From: CBDDRG01 sp051306415 | Lineage (GTDB): Bacteria; Pseudomonadota; Gammaproteobacteria; Pseudomonadales; Porticoccaceae | NCBI GenBank assembly: GCA_051306415.1 | Contig: JBPPNE010000092.1 | Coordinates: forward strand, 1-15,868 | Direction: 5' to 3' | DNA: 15,868 nucleotides | In this document: one piece after another, positions 6,487-14,971 of the stretch | How the letters are laid out: every line of letters begins with the position of its first letter | How positions within the stretch are numbered: position 1 is the stretch's first letter | Notes under the pieces: model-generated | Database searches by the model: none | Told to the model about the DNA's origin: nothing | The model's input: the letters and a program-made list of their open reading frames with translations, nothing else | Made by a program: the position numbers and the translations under genes

Positions 6487-7941
6487 ATGGGAATCAATTG
6501 GCAGCGCTACGATGCCAGGGGATTTTTTGACGAACTGATCAACGGTAACGGCAACCCCCGGTTGCCGGCCAGGCGCTTGGTTTCCTATCTCGACACGCTC
6601 GACAAAAGTGAGATCGAGGCCCGTCGCGCCATGGCCGAGGCGACCATCCAGGAGATGGGCGTCAGTTTCACCGTCTACACCGAGGAGGGCAATATCGACC
6701 GCGCCTGGCCCTTCGACATCATCCCGAGGACGATCTCGGCGAAGGATTGGCGGGTTCTCGCCGCCGGCCTCAAACAGCGCCTGAAGGCGCTCAACCGATT
6801 TATCGACGATATCTATCACGACCAGCAGATCATCAAGGATGGCATCATTCCTGCGCACCTGCTCGACAATTCGCAGAATTTTCGCCCCGAGTGCATCGGC
6901 GTCTCGCCCCCCTTTGGGGTGTGGGCGCACATCTGCGGAACCGATCTGGTGCGCAACGACGACGGCAAATTCTATGTGCTGGAAGACAATCTGCGCGTGC
7001 CCTCGGGCGTTGCCTACATGCTCGAAAACCGCGCCATTACCAAGCGCGTGCTACCGGAGCTGTTTGAAAACGACTGCATTCTGCCCATCGACGACTACCC
7101 GGCCAAACTGTTCGATACTCTCGCCGCGCTGTCGCCGCGCAAAATCAGCAAGCCGGAGATCGTGGTGCTGACCCCCGGCATCTTCAACTCCGCCTATTTC
7201 GAACACGCCTTTCTCGCCCAGCAGATGGGCGTGGAGCTGGTTGAGGGCCGCGACCTCGTAGTCGGTGACGATGATCACGTCTACATGCGCACCATCGACG
7301 GTCTCGAACAAGTCGATGTGATCTATCGGCGCATCGACGATCTCTTTCTCGATCCCGAAGTCTTTCACAAGGATTCCGCGCTCGGCGTCCGCGGGCTGAT
7401 GCGCGCCTGGCGGGCGGGCAATGTGGCGCTCGCCAACGCACCCGGCGCCGGCGTCGCCGACGACAAAGTCGTCTATGCGTTTGTGCCTAAAATGATCAAA
7501 TACTATCTCAACGAAACACCGATCATTCCCAATGTCGAAACCTATCTCTGCGACGACAGCGAGCAGCGCGCCTATGTGCTCGCCAATCTCGACAAGCTGG
7601 TGGTCAAGCCAGCCAACGAATCCGGCGGCTACGGCATGCTGATCGGCCCCCACTCGACCCGCGAGCAGCGCGCGACCTTCGCCCGTCTGATCAAGGCCAA
7701 TCCGCGCAACTATATCGCCCAGCCAACGCTGCGGCTGTCGGTCGCGCCGACACTGATCAACGGCGGCAAACTGGCGCCGCGCCACCTGGATTTGCGGCCG
7801 TTCATCCTCCAGGCCGAGGATGTCTATGTCACCACCGGCGGGCTGACCCGGGTCGCGATGACGGACGGTTCGCTGGTGGTCAACTCGTCCCAGGGTGGCG
7901 GCAGCAAGGACACCTGGATCGTCGATACGGAGGCGCGCTGA
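6487..7941 (+). CDS. Circularly permuted ATP-grasp protein (COG2308 type), stand-alone
   Basis: A 484-residue soluble protein of the circularly permuted ATP-grasp group, predicted amidoligases that activate a carboxylate with ATP and join it to an amine. Visible signatures are CIGVSPPFGVWAHICGTDLV, then YVLEDNLRVPSGVAYMLENR with E166-D167-N168 (the E-x-N type metal-binding motif) and PSG, then VVLTPGIFNSAYFEHAFLA, EGRDLVV, the VIYRRIDD segment, and LVVKPANESGGYGMLIG with K374 and the glycine-rich nucleotide loop at 378-383. The end (TTGGLTRVAMTDGSLVVNSS, GGGSKDTWIV) is standard for the family. Length matches stand-alone members. The stop overlaps the next start as TGATG, so it should be translated with the alpha-E protein, its usual partner. 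The natural substrate is unknown. Confidence 0.92.
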   Translation: MGINWQRYDARGFFDELINGNGNPRLPARRLVSYLDTLDKSEIEARRAMAEATIQEMGVSFTVYTEEGNIDRAWPFDIIPRTISAKDWRVLAAGLKQRLKALNRFIDDIYHDQQIIKDGIIPAHLLDNSQNFRPECIGVSPPFGVWAHICGTDLVRNDDGKFYVLEDNLRVPSGVAYMLENRAITKRVLPELFENDCILPIDDYPAKLFDTLAALSPRKISKPEIVVLTPGIFNSAYFEHAFLAQQMGVELVEGRDLVVGDDDHVYMRTIDGLEQVDVIYRRIDDLFLDPEVFHKDSALGVRGLMRAWRAGNVALANAPGAGVADDKVVYAFVPKMIKYYLNETPIIPNVETYLCDDSEQRAYVLANLDKLVVKPANESGGYGMLIGPHSTREQRATFARLIKANPRNYIAQPTLRLSVAPTLINGGKLAPRHLDLRPFILQAEDVYVTTGGLTRVAMTDGSLVVNSSQGGGSKDTWIVDTEAR

Positions 7942-8873
7942 TGTTATCGACCGTCGCCGAGCGCATGTACTGGTTCGCGCGCTATCTCGAGCGCGCCGAA
8001 AACATTGCGCGGCTGGTGCAGGTCTACGATAACCTGCTGCTCGATTTGCCTCGGAGCATCCAGATCACCTGGTACAACCTGGTGGTGCTGAACAGCGCGA
8101 CCGAAGCCTTCGGCGAGCGCTATGGCAAGCAGGACGAACGCAGCGTGATTCGCTTTCTGCTCGCGGACGATAACGCCATCTCGATCATCTCGTCGCTGTG
8201 CATGGTGCGGGAAAATGTTCGCACCACCCGCGACGTGTTGTCGGCGGAAATTTGGGAATTCGTCAACGAGCTATATCTGTTTGCAAAAAACAACGTTCAA
8301 CAGAGCGTGGCCCGCAAAAACCGCCGCCAGTTTCTCGATGGCTTCGTCAAGGGCTGCCAGCAGATCAACGGGCTGTTGAGCGACAGCATCAGCCACGATG
8401 CCGGCTGGCAGTTCATCCGTCTTGGCCGCCACCTCGAACGCGCCGACATGACCACCCGCATCCTCGACGCCGGCGCTGTGCTGCTGCTGGAACCCGCCGC
8501 CGAGCAGGGTATCAATCTGCCGCAGATCGTCTGGGGCCATGTGCTGCGCTCTCTCGGCGCCTACCAGAGTTACCGCCGCACCGTGCGCGCCAAGGTGACC
8601 GGCGCCGATGTCGCCCGCTATCTCATCGACGACGCGCACTTTCCACGCACCATCCGCTTCTGCCACGATCGTCTCGCCGACGCGGTGCGACAGCTGCCCA
8701 ATGGCAAGGCGGCGCTGGAGGGCTTGGCCCAGGTCACCAGCCTGGACTATACCGTCGCGTCCGAGGACGACCTGGGGCCAGCCTTTCGGGACTACCTGAA
8801 CGAGCTCCAGATCGAATTTGCAAGCCTGCATAAATGCTTTATCAAAACCTGGTTTTCGATCCCCCAGACCTGA
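7941..8873 (+). CDS. Alpha-E domain protein (COG2307 type), stand-alone
   Basis: A 310-residue, mostly alpha-helical protein. It opens with the family hallmark LSTVAERMYWFARYLERAEN (RYLERAE at 14-20) and has a related motif FIRLGRHLERADMTTRILD (RHLERAD at 163-169), suggesting two similar halves. Other conserved-looking segments are ENVRTTRDVLSAEIWEFVNELY and AYQSYRRTVRAKVTGADVARYLI. The domain is almost always adjacent or fused to a circularly permuted ATP-grasp protein and is thought to assist it as a partner or second catalytic domain; its biochemical role is not established. The start overlaps the ATP-grasp stop by one base (TGATG), indicating translational coupling. The next gene begins 46 nt downstream. 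Confidence 0.92.
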   Translation: MLSTVAERMYWFARYLERAENIARLVQVYDNLLLDLPRSIQITWYNLVVLNSATEAFGERYGKQDERSVIRFLLADDNAISIISSLCMVRENVRTTRDVLSAEIWEFVNELYLFAKNNVQQSVARKNRRQFLDGFVKGCQQINGLLSDSISHDAGWQFIRLGRHLERADMTTRILDAGAVLLLEPAAEQGINLPQIVWGHVLRSLGAYQSYRRTVRAKVTGADVARYLIDDAHFPRTIRFCHDRLADAVRQLPNGKAALEGLAQVTSLDYTVASEDDLGPAFRDYLNELQIEFASLHKCFIKTWFSIPQT

Positions 8874-8919
8874 TGTTCGCAGTCCTGGGATAGTTGTTCA
8901 TTCGCGCGGGGATTACACA

Positions 8920-11900
8920 ATGGCTATTCGCGTCGCTATTCGCCACGTCACCGAGTATCAGTTTGATCGTCCGATCAACCTGTCACCTCACGTCTTGCGG
9001 CTGCGCCCGGCGGTGCACTCACGCACGCCGATCCATGCATATTCGCTGAAAGTCACGCCGGACGACCATTTCATCAACTGGCAACAGGACGCCTTTGGCA
9101 ACTTCCTCGCCCGCCTGGTGTTTCCCGAGCCCACCGAGCGCCTGACCTTCGCAGTCGAAGTCATCGCCGACATGACGGCCATCAACCCATTCGATTTTTT
9201 CGTCGAAGCCTACGCCGAAGAGTTTCCCTTTGCCTACGCCGAGACCATCAGCAAAGGTCTGATCCCCTATCTCGAAATCGTCGATGACGGCCCGCTCCTG
9301 CGCCAATGGGTAGCGAGCATTCCCCGCACCAAACTGCCCATCAACGATTTCCTGGTCAGCGTCAACCATCGGCTCCAGCAGGCCATTGGCTACAACATCC
9401 GCATGGAGCCCGGCGTCCAGACCAGCGACGAAACCCTCGCCCTCGCGCGCGGTTCCTGCCGCGACACCGCCTGGCTGCTGGTACAGATTTTTCGCCAACT
9501 GGGTATCGCGGCGCGCTTCGTCTCCGGATATCTGGTGCAGCTCACGCCGGATGTCAAACCGCTGGATGGCCCCGCCGGCCCGGCCGCCGACTTCACCGAC
9601 CTCCACGCTTGGTGCGAGGTCTATCTGCCGGGTGCCGGCTGGGTCGGCCTCGACCCGACTTCCGGTCTGTTTGCGAGCGAAGGGCACATCCCCCTCGCCT
9701 GCACCCCGGATCCCGCGGCGGCGGCGGCCATCGAGGGCTACACCGACGAGTGCGACACCGTATTCAGCTATCACAACGAAGTGATCCGCATCCACGAGGA
9801 TCCCCGGGTCACCAAGCCCTATTCGGACGAACAGTGGCTCGCCGTCGACGCGCTGGGCGCCGCCGTCGACGCCACTCTGAAGCGCGCGGACGTACGGCTG
9901 ACCATGGGCGGCGAGCCGACCTTCGTCTCCGCCACCGACATGGAATCCGCGCAATGGACCACCGATGCGCTCGGCGCCGACAAGCTGCGCATGGCCAAGG
10001 ATCTATTGTTGCGCCTGCGCGACTGCTTTGCGCCCGGCGCCGCGCTGCACTACGGCCAGGGCAAATGGTACCCCGGCGAAGAGTTGCCGCGCTGGGCGCT
10101 CGGCTGCTTCTGGCGCGCCGACGGCGCCCAGCTCTGGCAGCGGCCGGAGCTGCTCGCCCGCGTCGATCGCGACTACGGCCATGACGATGCCGAGGCCAAA
10201 CGCTTCATGGAGCTGTGGTGCCAACTCGGTGGGATCAGCACCGACTACATTCGACCCGGCTTCGAGGACGCGCTGTACTACCTGTGGAAGGAACAGAGCC
10301 TGCCGGCCAATATCGACCCGCTCACCGCCGATCTGAGCAACGGCCTCGAACGCCGGCGTATCGCCCGTGTGCTGAGTCGCGGACTCGACAAACCCGCCGG
10401 CTACATCCTGCCGCTGGCCTGGGATCATGGCACCGAGAGCTGGCGCAGCAGCGCGTGGGAGTTTCGCCTCGGCCGCGCGGTACTGCTGCCGGGCGATTCG
10501 CCGATGGGCTTTCGTCTGCCGCTGGATTCACTGCCCTGGGTCGCGGAAGAGGAGCGCGAAGAGGCGCCCGAGCGCGATCCCTTCGCGCCGCGCGAGCCGC
10601 TGCTGACAGCGGTCCCCGTGGCGCCCTTCGCGGTAGCGACGGCCACCGACCCGCGCCAGTTGATGACCACACCGGCTGATCGCAAGCGCGCCGCCATCGC
10701 AGTCATCCGCACCGCGCTCTGTGTCGAGCCCAGAAACGGCCGCCTGCACGTCTTCCTGCCACCACTGCACTACCTTGAACACTATATTGCCCTGGTCGCC
10801 ACGGTGGAGAAAACCGCCGCCACGCTGAATCTGCCCATCGTCATCGAGGGCTACGAACCACCGCGCGACGCCCGTCTGCTGCGCTTTCTGGTGACCCCAG
10901 ATCCCGGTGTCATCGAGGTCAACGTCCATCCCACCAGCAGCTGGCGGGAGCTCGCCGACAACACGGTCAGGCTCTACGAAGAAGCCCACCAGTGCCGGCT
11001 CGCCACCGAGAAGTTCATGCTCGACGGCCGCCACACTGGTACCGGCGGCGGCAACCACATCACCCTTGGCGGCGCCACCCCCGACGACAGTCCGTTCCTG
11101 CGCCGCCCCGACTTGCTGCGCAGCCTGATCACCTACTGGCAGCACCATCCCGGACTGTCCTATCTGTTTTCGGGCATGTTCATCGGCCCCACCAGCCAGT
11201 CGCCGCGGGTGGACGAAGGCCGCGATGAAATGCTCTATGAACTCGAAATCGCGTTCCAGCAGATGCCCACCGGCACCGTTGCCCAACCCTGGCTGGTGGA
11301 TCGCCTGCTGCGCAACCTGCTGGTGGATATCACCGGCAACACCCACCGCGCCGAGTTCTGCATCGACAAACTCTATGCGCCCGGCACTGCCAGCGGGCGT
11401 CAGGGCATCGTCGAATTCCGCGGCTTTGAAATGCCACCCCACGCTCGCATGGCCCTGGTGCAGGCGCTGCTGTTGCGCTGCCTGGTGGCGCGGTTCTGGG
11501 CCCAGCCCTACCGCAAGCCGCTGGTGCGCTGGGGCACCGAGCTGCACGACCGCTTCATGCTGCCCCACTACGTCTGGAGCGATCTCAAGGAAGTGGTCGA
11601 CGACCTGCGGGCGCACGGGTTTCCGTTCGAACTCGAATGGCTGGCGCCCTTCGAGGAATTCCGCTTTCCCCACTACGGCAATGTCGTCATTGGCGATATC
11701 CGCCTGGAGCTGCGCTGGGCGGTGGAGCCCTGGCACGTGCTCGGCGAGGAGGTGGGCAGCTTCGGCACCGCCCGCTATGTGGACTCCTCGGTAGAGCGCC
11801 TGCAGGTGCGTGTCGACGGTCTCACCGACAGCCGCTACGTGCTCGCCTGCAACGGTCGTCGCGTGCCCCTGCGCGGCACCGGGCGCCACGGCGAATACGT

Positions 11901-12285
11901 CGCCGGCGTGCGCTACCGGGCCTGGGATCCACCCTCGGCGCTGCACCCGACCATCGGTGTGCACGCACCGCTGACCTTTGATTTGATCGATACCTGGAAC
12001 GGTCTCGCGATCGGCGGCTGCACCTACCACGTCAGCCATCCCGGTGGCCGCAGCTACGAGGCGTTTCCGGTCAACTCGCTGGAAGCCGAATCCCGTCGCG
12101 TCAACCGCTACTGGGGCTTTGGCCACAGCCCGGGGCCGCTGTCGCCGCAACCCCACTACGACGCCATCCGCGAGTTCTTTGCCCACGCCACGCCGCCCCG
12201 GCCGCTGGCGCCACCGCCCGAGGAACCCCCCAACGAATATCCCCATACGCTGGACTTGCGCCGCGGGGATACCGTCGGCAGATAG
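8920..12285 (+). CDS. Transglutaminase-like protein with DUF2126 C-terminal region (COG1305-COG4196)
   Basis: A 1121-residue protein, the usual length for this two-part family. Residues 1-80 form the bacterial transglutaminase N-terminal region (MAIRVAIRHVTEYQFDRPIN, typical of the true start). The thiol-enzyme core has all three catalytic residues: C180 in ARGSCRDTAWLLVQIFRQLG, H229 in DLHAWCEVYLPG and D245 in GLDPTSGLFASEG. From about 305 to the end lies the DUF2126 region, with LTMGGEPTFVS at 327-337, HTGTGGGNHITLGG starting at 705, FRGFEMPPHARMALVQALLL and HYGNVVIGDIRLELRWAVEP. The last 40 or so residues are proline-rich. GGEP and GTGGGNH resemble ligand-binding loops but their function is unknown. 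ATG 8920 is chosen over an upstream in-frame ATG at 8818, which would lie inside the alpha-E gene; GGGG at 8908-8911 may serve as the ribosome site. Predicted to cleave or cross-link the amidoligase product; no signal peptide. Confidence 0.92.
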   Translation: MAIRVAIRHVTEYQFDRPINLSPHVLRLRPAVHSRTPIHAYSLKVTPDDHFINWQQDAFGNFLARLVFPEPTERLTFAVEVIADMTAINPFDFFVEAYAEEFPFAYAETISKGLIPYLEIVDDGPLLRQWVASIPRTKLPINDFLVSVNHRLQQAIGYNIRMEPGVQTSDETLALARGSCRDTAWLLVQIFRQLGIAARFVSGYLVQLTPDVKPLDGPAGPAADFTDLHAWCEVYLPGAGWVGLDPTSGLFASEGHIPLACTPDPAAAAAIEGYTDECDTVFSYHNEVIRIHEDPRVTKPYSDEQWLAVDALGAAVDATLKRADVRLTMGGEPTFVSATDMESAQWTTDALGADKLRMAKDLLLRLRDCFAPGAALHYGQGKWYPGEELPRWALGCFWRADGAQLWQRPELLARVDRDYGHDDAEAKRFMELWCQLGGISTDYIRPGFEDALYYLWKEQSLPANIDPLTADLSNGLERRRIARVLSRGLDKPAGYILPLAWDHGTESWRSSAWEFRLGRAVLLPGDSPMGFRLPLDSLPWVAEEEREEAPERDPFAPREPLLTAVPVAPFAVATATDPRQLMTTPADRKRAAIAVIRTALCVEPRNGRLHVFLPPLHYLEHYIALVATVEKTAATLNLPIVIEGYEPPRDARLLRFLVTPDPGVIEVNVHPTSSWRELADNTVRLYEEAHQCRLATEKFMLDGRHTGTGGGNHITLGGATPDDSPFLRRPDLLRSLITYWQHHPGLSYLFSGMFIGPTSQSPRVDEGRDEMLYELEIAFQQMPTGTVAQPWLVDRLLRNLLVDITGNTHRAEFCIDKLYAPGTASGRQGIVEFRGFEMPPHARMALVQALLLRCLVARFWAQPYRKPLVRWGTELHDRFMLPHYVWSDLKEVVDDLRAHGFPFELEWLAPFEEFRFPHYGNVVIGDIRLELRWAVEPWHVLGEEVGSFGTARYVDSSVERLQVRVDGLTDSRYVLACNGRRVPLRGTGRHGEYVAGVRYRAWDPPSALHPTIGVHAPLTFDLIDTWNGLAIGGCTYHVSHPGGRSYEAFPVNSLEAESRRVNRYWGFGHSPGPLSPQPHYDAIREFFAHATPPRPLAPPPEEPPNEYPHTLDLRRGDTVGR

Positions 12286-12349
12286 CCTGAGCCGGGGCAA
12301 TGCCATATGATGGCCCGCTCCCTGGCCGCCATTCCCGACCGACTCCACC

Positions 12350-14971
12350 ATGATGGATTCTCCCAAACCGCCGACCCTGTTTCGCCAGCCCTACCAGCAA
12401 CAGCAGGGGCAGTCGCAGTCGCAGGGGCTGCAAACGACCGGGGACGACGCCGGGGCGTTCGGCTACGCCCGCCGCGACACCGTGGCGGACGAAGTGCACG
12501 ACAGCGATGGTGCGGTGCGTCAGCACTGGCAGTACCTGCTCGATAGCCTGCGTGCGCTGGGCCCCGCCGCCCTCGTTGAGCGACAACTCAAGGCGCAGCG
12601 CATCCTGCGCGACGATGGCGCCACCTACAATGTCTCCAGCGAGCCACTCGCCAGCCGCACCTGGGCGCTCGACCCAGTCCCACTGCTGATCGAGAGCGAG
12701 GAGTGGAGCACCATTGAAGCCGGCCTGATCGAGCGCGCCGAACTGCTCGATCTGGTGCTGAAGGATATCTACGGGCCGCGCGAGCTGATTCGCCGCGGTC
12801 TGGTGCCGCCCGAACTCATCTACAGTCACCCGGGTTTTTTGCGCCAGTGCCAGGGCATTCAGCTGCCCGGCGATCAGCAACTGATCTTTCATGCGGTGGA
12901 CATGGTGCGCGGCGCCAACGGCGAGATCCGCATCATCGGTGATCGCACCCAGGCGCCCAGCGGCGCCGGCTATGCACTTGAAAATCGTTCGGTGATGTCG
13001 CGTGTACTGCCGAGCCTGTTCCGCGACAGCCACGTCCACCGGCTGTCGATGTTCTTCCACACCCTGCGGCTCAAGCTGACTGGGCTCGCGCCCGCCGGAG
13101 ACATCCCCCAGGTGGTCATCCTGACGCCCGGCGCCTACAGCGAGACCTACTTCGAGCACGCCTATCTTGCCAACTACCTGGGTTATCCCCTGGTGCAGGG
13201 CGGCGATTTGACCGTGCGCAACGGCCGCGTGTGGATGAAATCGCTGGAGGGACTGAAGCAGGTCGATATTATCCTGCGCCGCGTCGACGATCACTATTGC
13301 GATGCGGTGGAGCTGCGCAGCGATTCCCAGCTCGGCGTCCCCGGCCTGCTCGACGTCGCCCGCAGCGGGCACATTGCCATCGTCAATTCGCTCGGCTCCG
13401 GCGTGCTTGAAAACCCCGCGCTGCTGAAGTACCTGCCGGCAATCGGCAAATTCTATTTCGGCCGCGAGCCGCGCCTGGCCTCGGCGGAGACCTACTGGTG
13501 TGGCGATGCCGCGGACCGCGCGCACGTCATCGCCCATCTCGACCGCCTGATTATCAAGCCGGTGTTCCGGCGCCCGGATTATTACAGCACCTTCGGTAGC
13601 GAACTGAGTAGCGACCAGAAGGCTCAGTGGCGGCGGCGGCTGGAACGTGACCCACTCCACTTCGTCGCTCAGGTCTATCATCCACCGACCTTCTCGCCGG
13701 CATGGAAGGATAGCCAACTGACGCCTAGACCCTTTGTCCTGCGCAGCTTCGCGGTCGCCAATTCCACCTCTTACACGGTGATGCCCGGTGGGCTGACGCG
13801 GGTCGGCATGACCGACGCCGAACGGATTATCACCAACCAGCTCGGCTCCACCAGCAAGGACACCTGGGTACTGGCCTCGGAGCCGGAAAAGCAGGTGAGC
13901 CTGTGGGTCGGCAACCCCGCGCAAGCGACCACCGCCGGCGGCAAGGACGCCCACCTGCCGAGCCGAGTCGCCGAGAATCTGTTCTGGATGGGCCGCTATG
14001 CCGAGCGCGCCGAGGCCGCGCTGCGCCACCTGCGCACAGTGTTCGTGCAGCTCAACAGCGTTGACCGGCTGTCGGCGGAGGCCCGCAGCCTGCTCCTCGC
14101 CTCGGTCACCCAACTCACCAACACCCATCCGGGCTTTGTCGACGAGGCCACCAAGGCAAACCCCGAGACCGAGCTGCTCGAAGTCATTTTTGACGACAGC
14201 CGCAGTGGCACCGTCGCGGCCAACCTGAACGCGATGCTGACCTGTGGCGAGGAGGTCAAGGAAATTCTGTCGGCGGATACCCGGCGCGTGCTCAATGATC
14301 TGCGCGACGAACTGTCCGCGTTGCGCGGCACGCTCGAGCCCGGTCTCGGCTCCGCGCCCGAACAGGCGCTGGATTCCCTGGTCACCACCCTGCTTGCGCT
14401 CGCTGGCCTCGGCCGCGAGAGCATGATCCGAAGCATGGACTGGGTATTCCTGCAGATGGGCCGCAGCCTGGAAAAAAGCCTGCAAACGGCGACGCTGTTG
14501 CGCGCACTGCTGGCCCCCGACCTCGATGAAACCGATCGCGCAACCCTGCTGGAAGCCCTGCTGCTGACCGCGGAGATGCTGATTACCTACCGCCGCCGCT
14601 ACCGCGCTCACGCCGATGTCGGCCACGGCCTCGAATTATTGATGCTGGATGACAGCAATCCGCGCGCCCTGCTCTACCAGATGGGCCAACTGAACGAACA
14701 CCTGCTTCGCCTGCCCGCCACCGAGACGACACCGGGACTGGCACGGGAACGGCGCCATATCCTCGAAGCCCTCACCGCGATCAAGCTCAGCGATCTCGCC
14801 CAACTGGTCGAAGTTGACGCCACCAGCGGCATCCGCCCGCACCTCGACCAGTTGCTGATCCGCGTACACGATCTGCTCGAAACCATCGCCAGCGTCATCG
14901 CTGACAAGTATTTTGACCACCAGACCGAGCATCAGCAGCTCGTCGGTGGTTTCTGGGTAGACGGCCCATGA
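12350..14971 (+). CDS. Fused circularly permuted ATP-grasp and alpha-E protein (COG2308-COG2307)
   Basis: An 873-residue fusion. After a glutamine-rich N-terminus (Q16-Q19 and nearby), the ATP-grasp region spans roughly 50-525, with CQGIQLPGDQQLIFHAVDMV, DRTQAPSGAGYALENR (D198-R208 region), VVILTPGAYSETYFEHAYLA, VDIILRRVDD, LIIKPVF (K403) and PGGLTRVGMTD. The alpha-E region runs from about 535 to the end, starting LPSRVAENLFWMGRYAERAE (RYAERAE 549-555), with a diverged second motif GRSLEKSL at 704-711. Compared with the stand-alone ATP-grasp protein of this operon, the E-x-N motif is replaced (E166/N168 become G197/R199) and the glycine-rich ESGGYG loop after KP is absent. The start is fixed by an in-frame stop at 12308; ATG 12350 and 12353 are both possible and neither has a clear ribosome site. 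The gene ends in an ATGA overlap with the next. Confidence 0.92.
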   Translation: MMDSPKPPTLFRQPYQQQQGQSQSQGLQTTGDDAGAFGYARRDTVADEVHDSDGAVRQHWQYLLDSLRALGPAALVERQLKAQRILRDDGATYNVSSEPLASRTWALDPVPLLIESEEWSTIEAGLIERAELLDLVLKDIYGPRELIRRGLVPPELIYSHPGFLRQCQGIQLPGDQQLIFHAVDMVRGANGEIRIIGDRTQAPSGAGYALENRSVMSRVLPSLFRDSHVHRLSMFFHTLRLKLTGLAPAGDIPQVVILTPGAYSETYFEHAYLANYLGYPLVQGGDLTVRNGRVWMKSLEGLKQVDIILRRVDDHYCDAVELRSDSQLGVPGLLDVARSGHIAIVNSLGSGVLENPALLKYLPAIGKFYFGREPRLASAETYWCGDAADRAHVIAHLDRLIIKPVFRRPDYYSTFGSELSSDQKAQWRRRLERDPLHFVAQVYHPPTFSPAWKDSQLTPRPFVLRSFAVANSTSYTVMPGGLTRVGMTDAERIITNQLGSTSKDTWVLASEPEKQVSLWVGNPAQATTAGGKDAHLPSRVAENLFWMGRYAERAEAALRHLRTVFVQLNSVDRLSAEARSLLLASVTQLTNTHPGFVDEATKANPETELLEVIFDDSRSGTVAANLNAMLTCGEEVKEILSADTRRVLNDLRDELSALRGTLEPGLGSAPEQALDSLVTTLLALAGLGRESMIRSMDWVFLQMGRSLEKSLQTATLLRALLAPDLDETDRATLLEALLLTAEMLITYRRRYRAHADVGHGLELLMLDDSNPRALLYQMGQLNEHLLRLPATETTPGLARERRHILEALTAIKLSDLAQLVEVDATSGIRPHLDQLLIRVHDLLETIASVIADKYFDHQTEHQQLVGGFWVDGP

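Noticed and set aside
8818..8919. An N-terminal extension of the 1121-residue transglutaminase from ATG 8818
   Set aside because: The extra 34 residues overlap the end of the alpha-E gene and lack family character; the usual N-terminus begins at ATG 8920.
10528..12366. A 612-codon minus-strand open frame across the DUF2126 region
   Set aside because: It is low-complexity and motif-free, while the plus strand matches a complete transglutaminase-DUF2126 protein.
12307..12546. A 79-codon frame starting ATGATGG just upstream of the fusion gene
   Set aside because: It runs in a different frame through the start of the fusion gene and has no recognisable feature.
12101..14626. An 841-codon minus-strand open frame across the fusion gene
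   Set aside because: It is an antisense shadow in GC-rich DNA. The plus strand encodes full ATP-grasp and alpha-E domains over the same bases.
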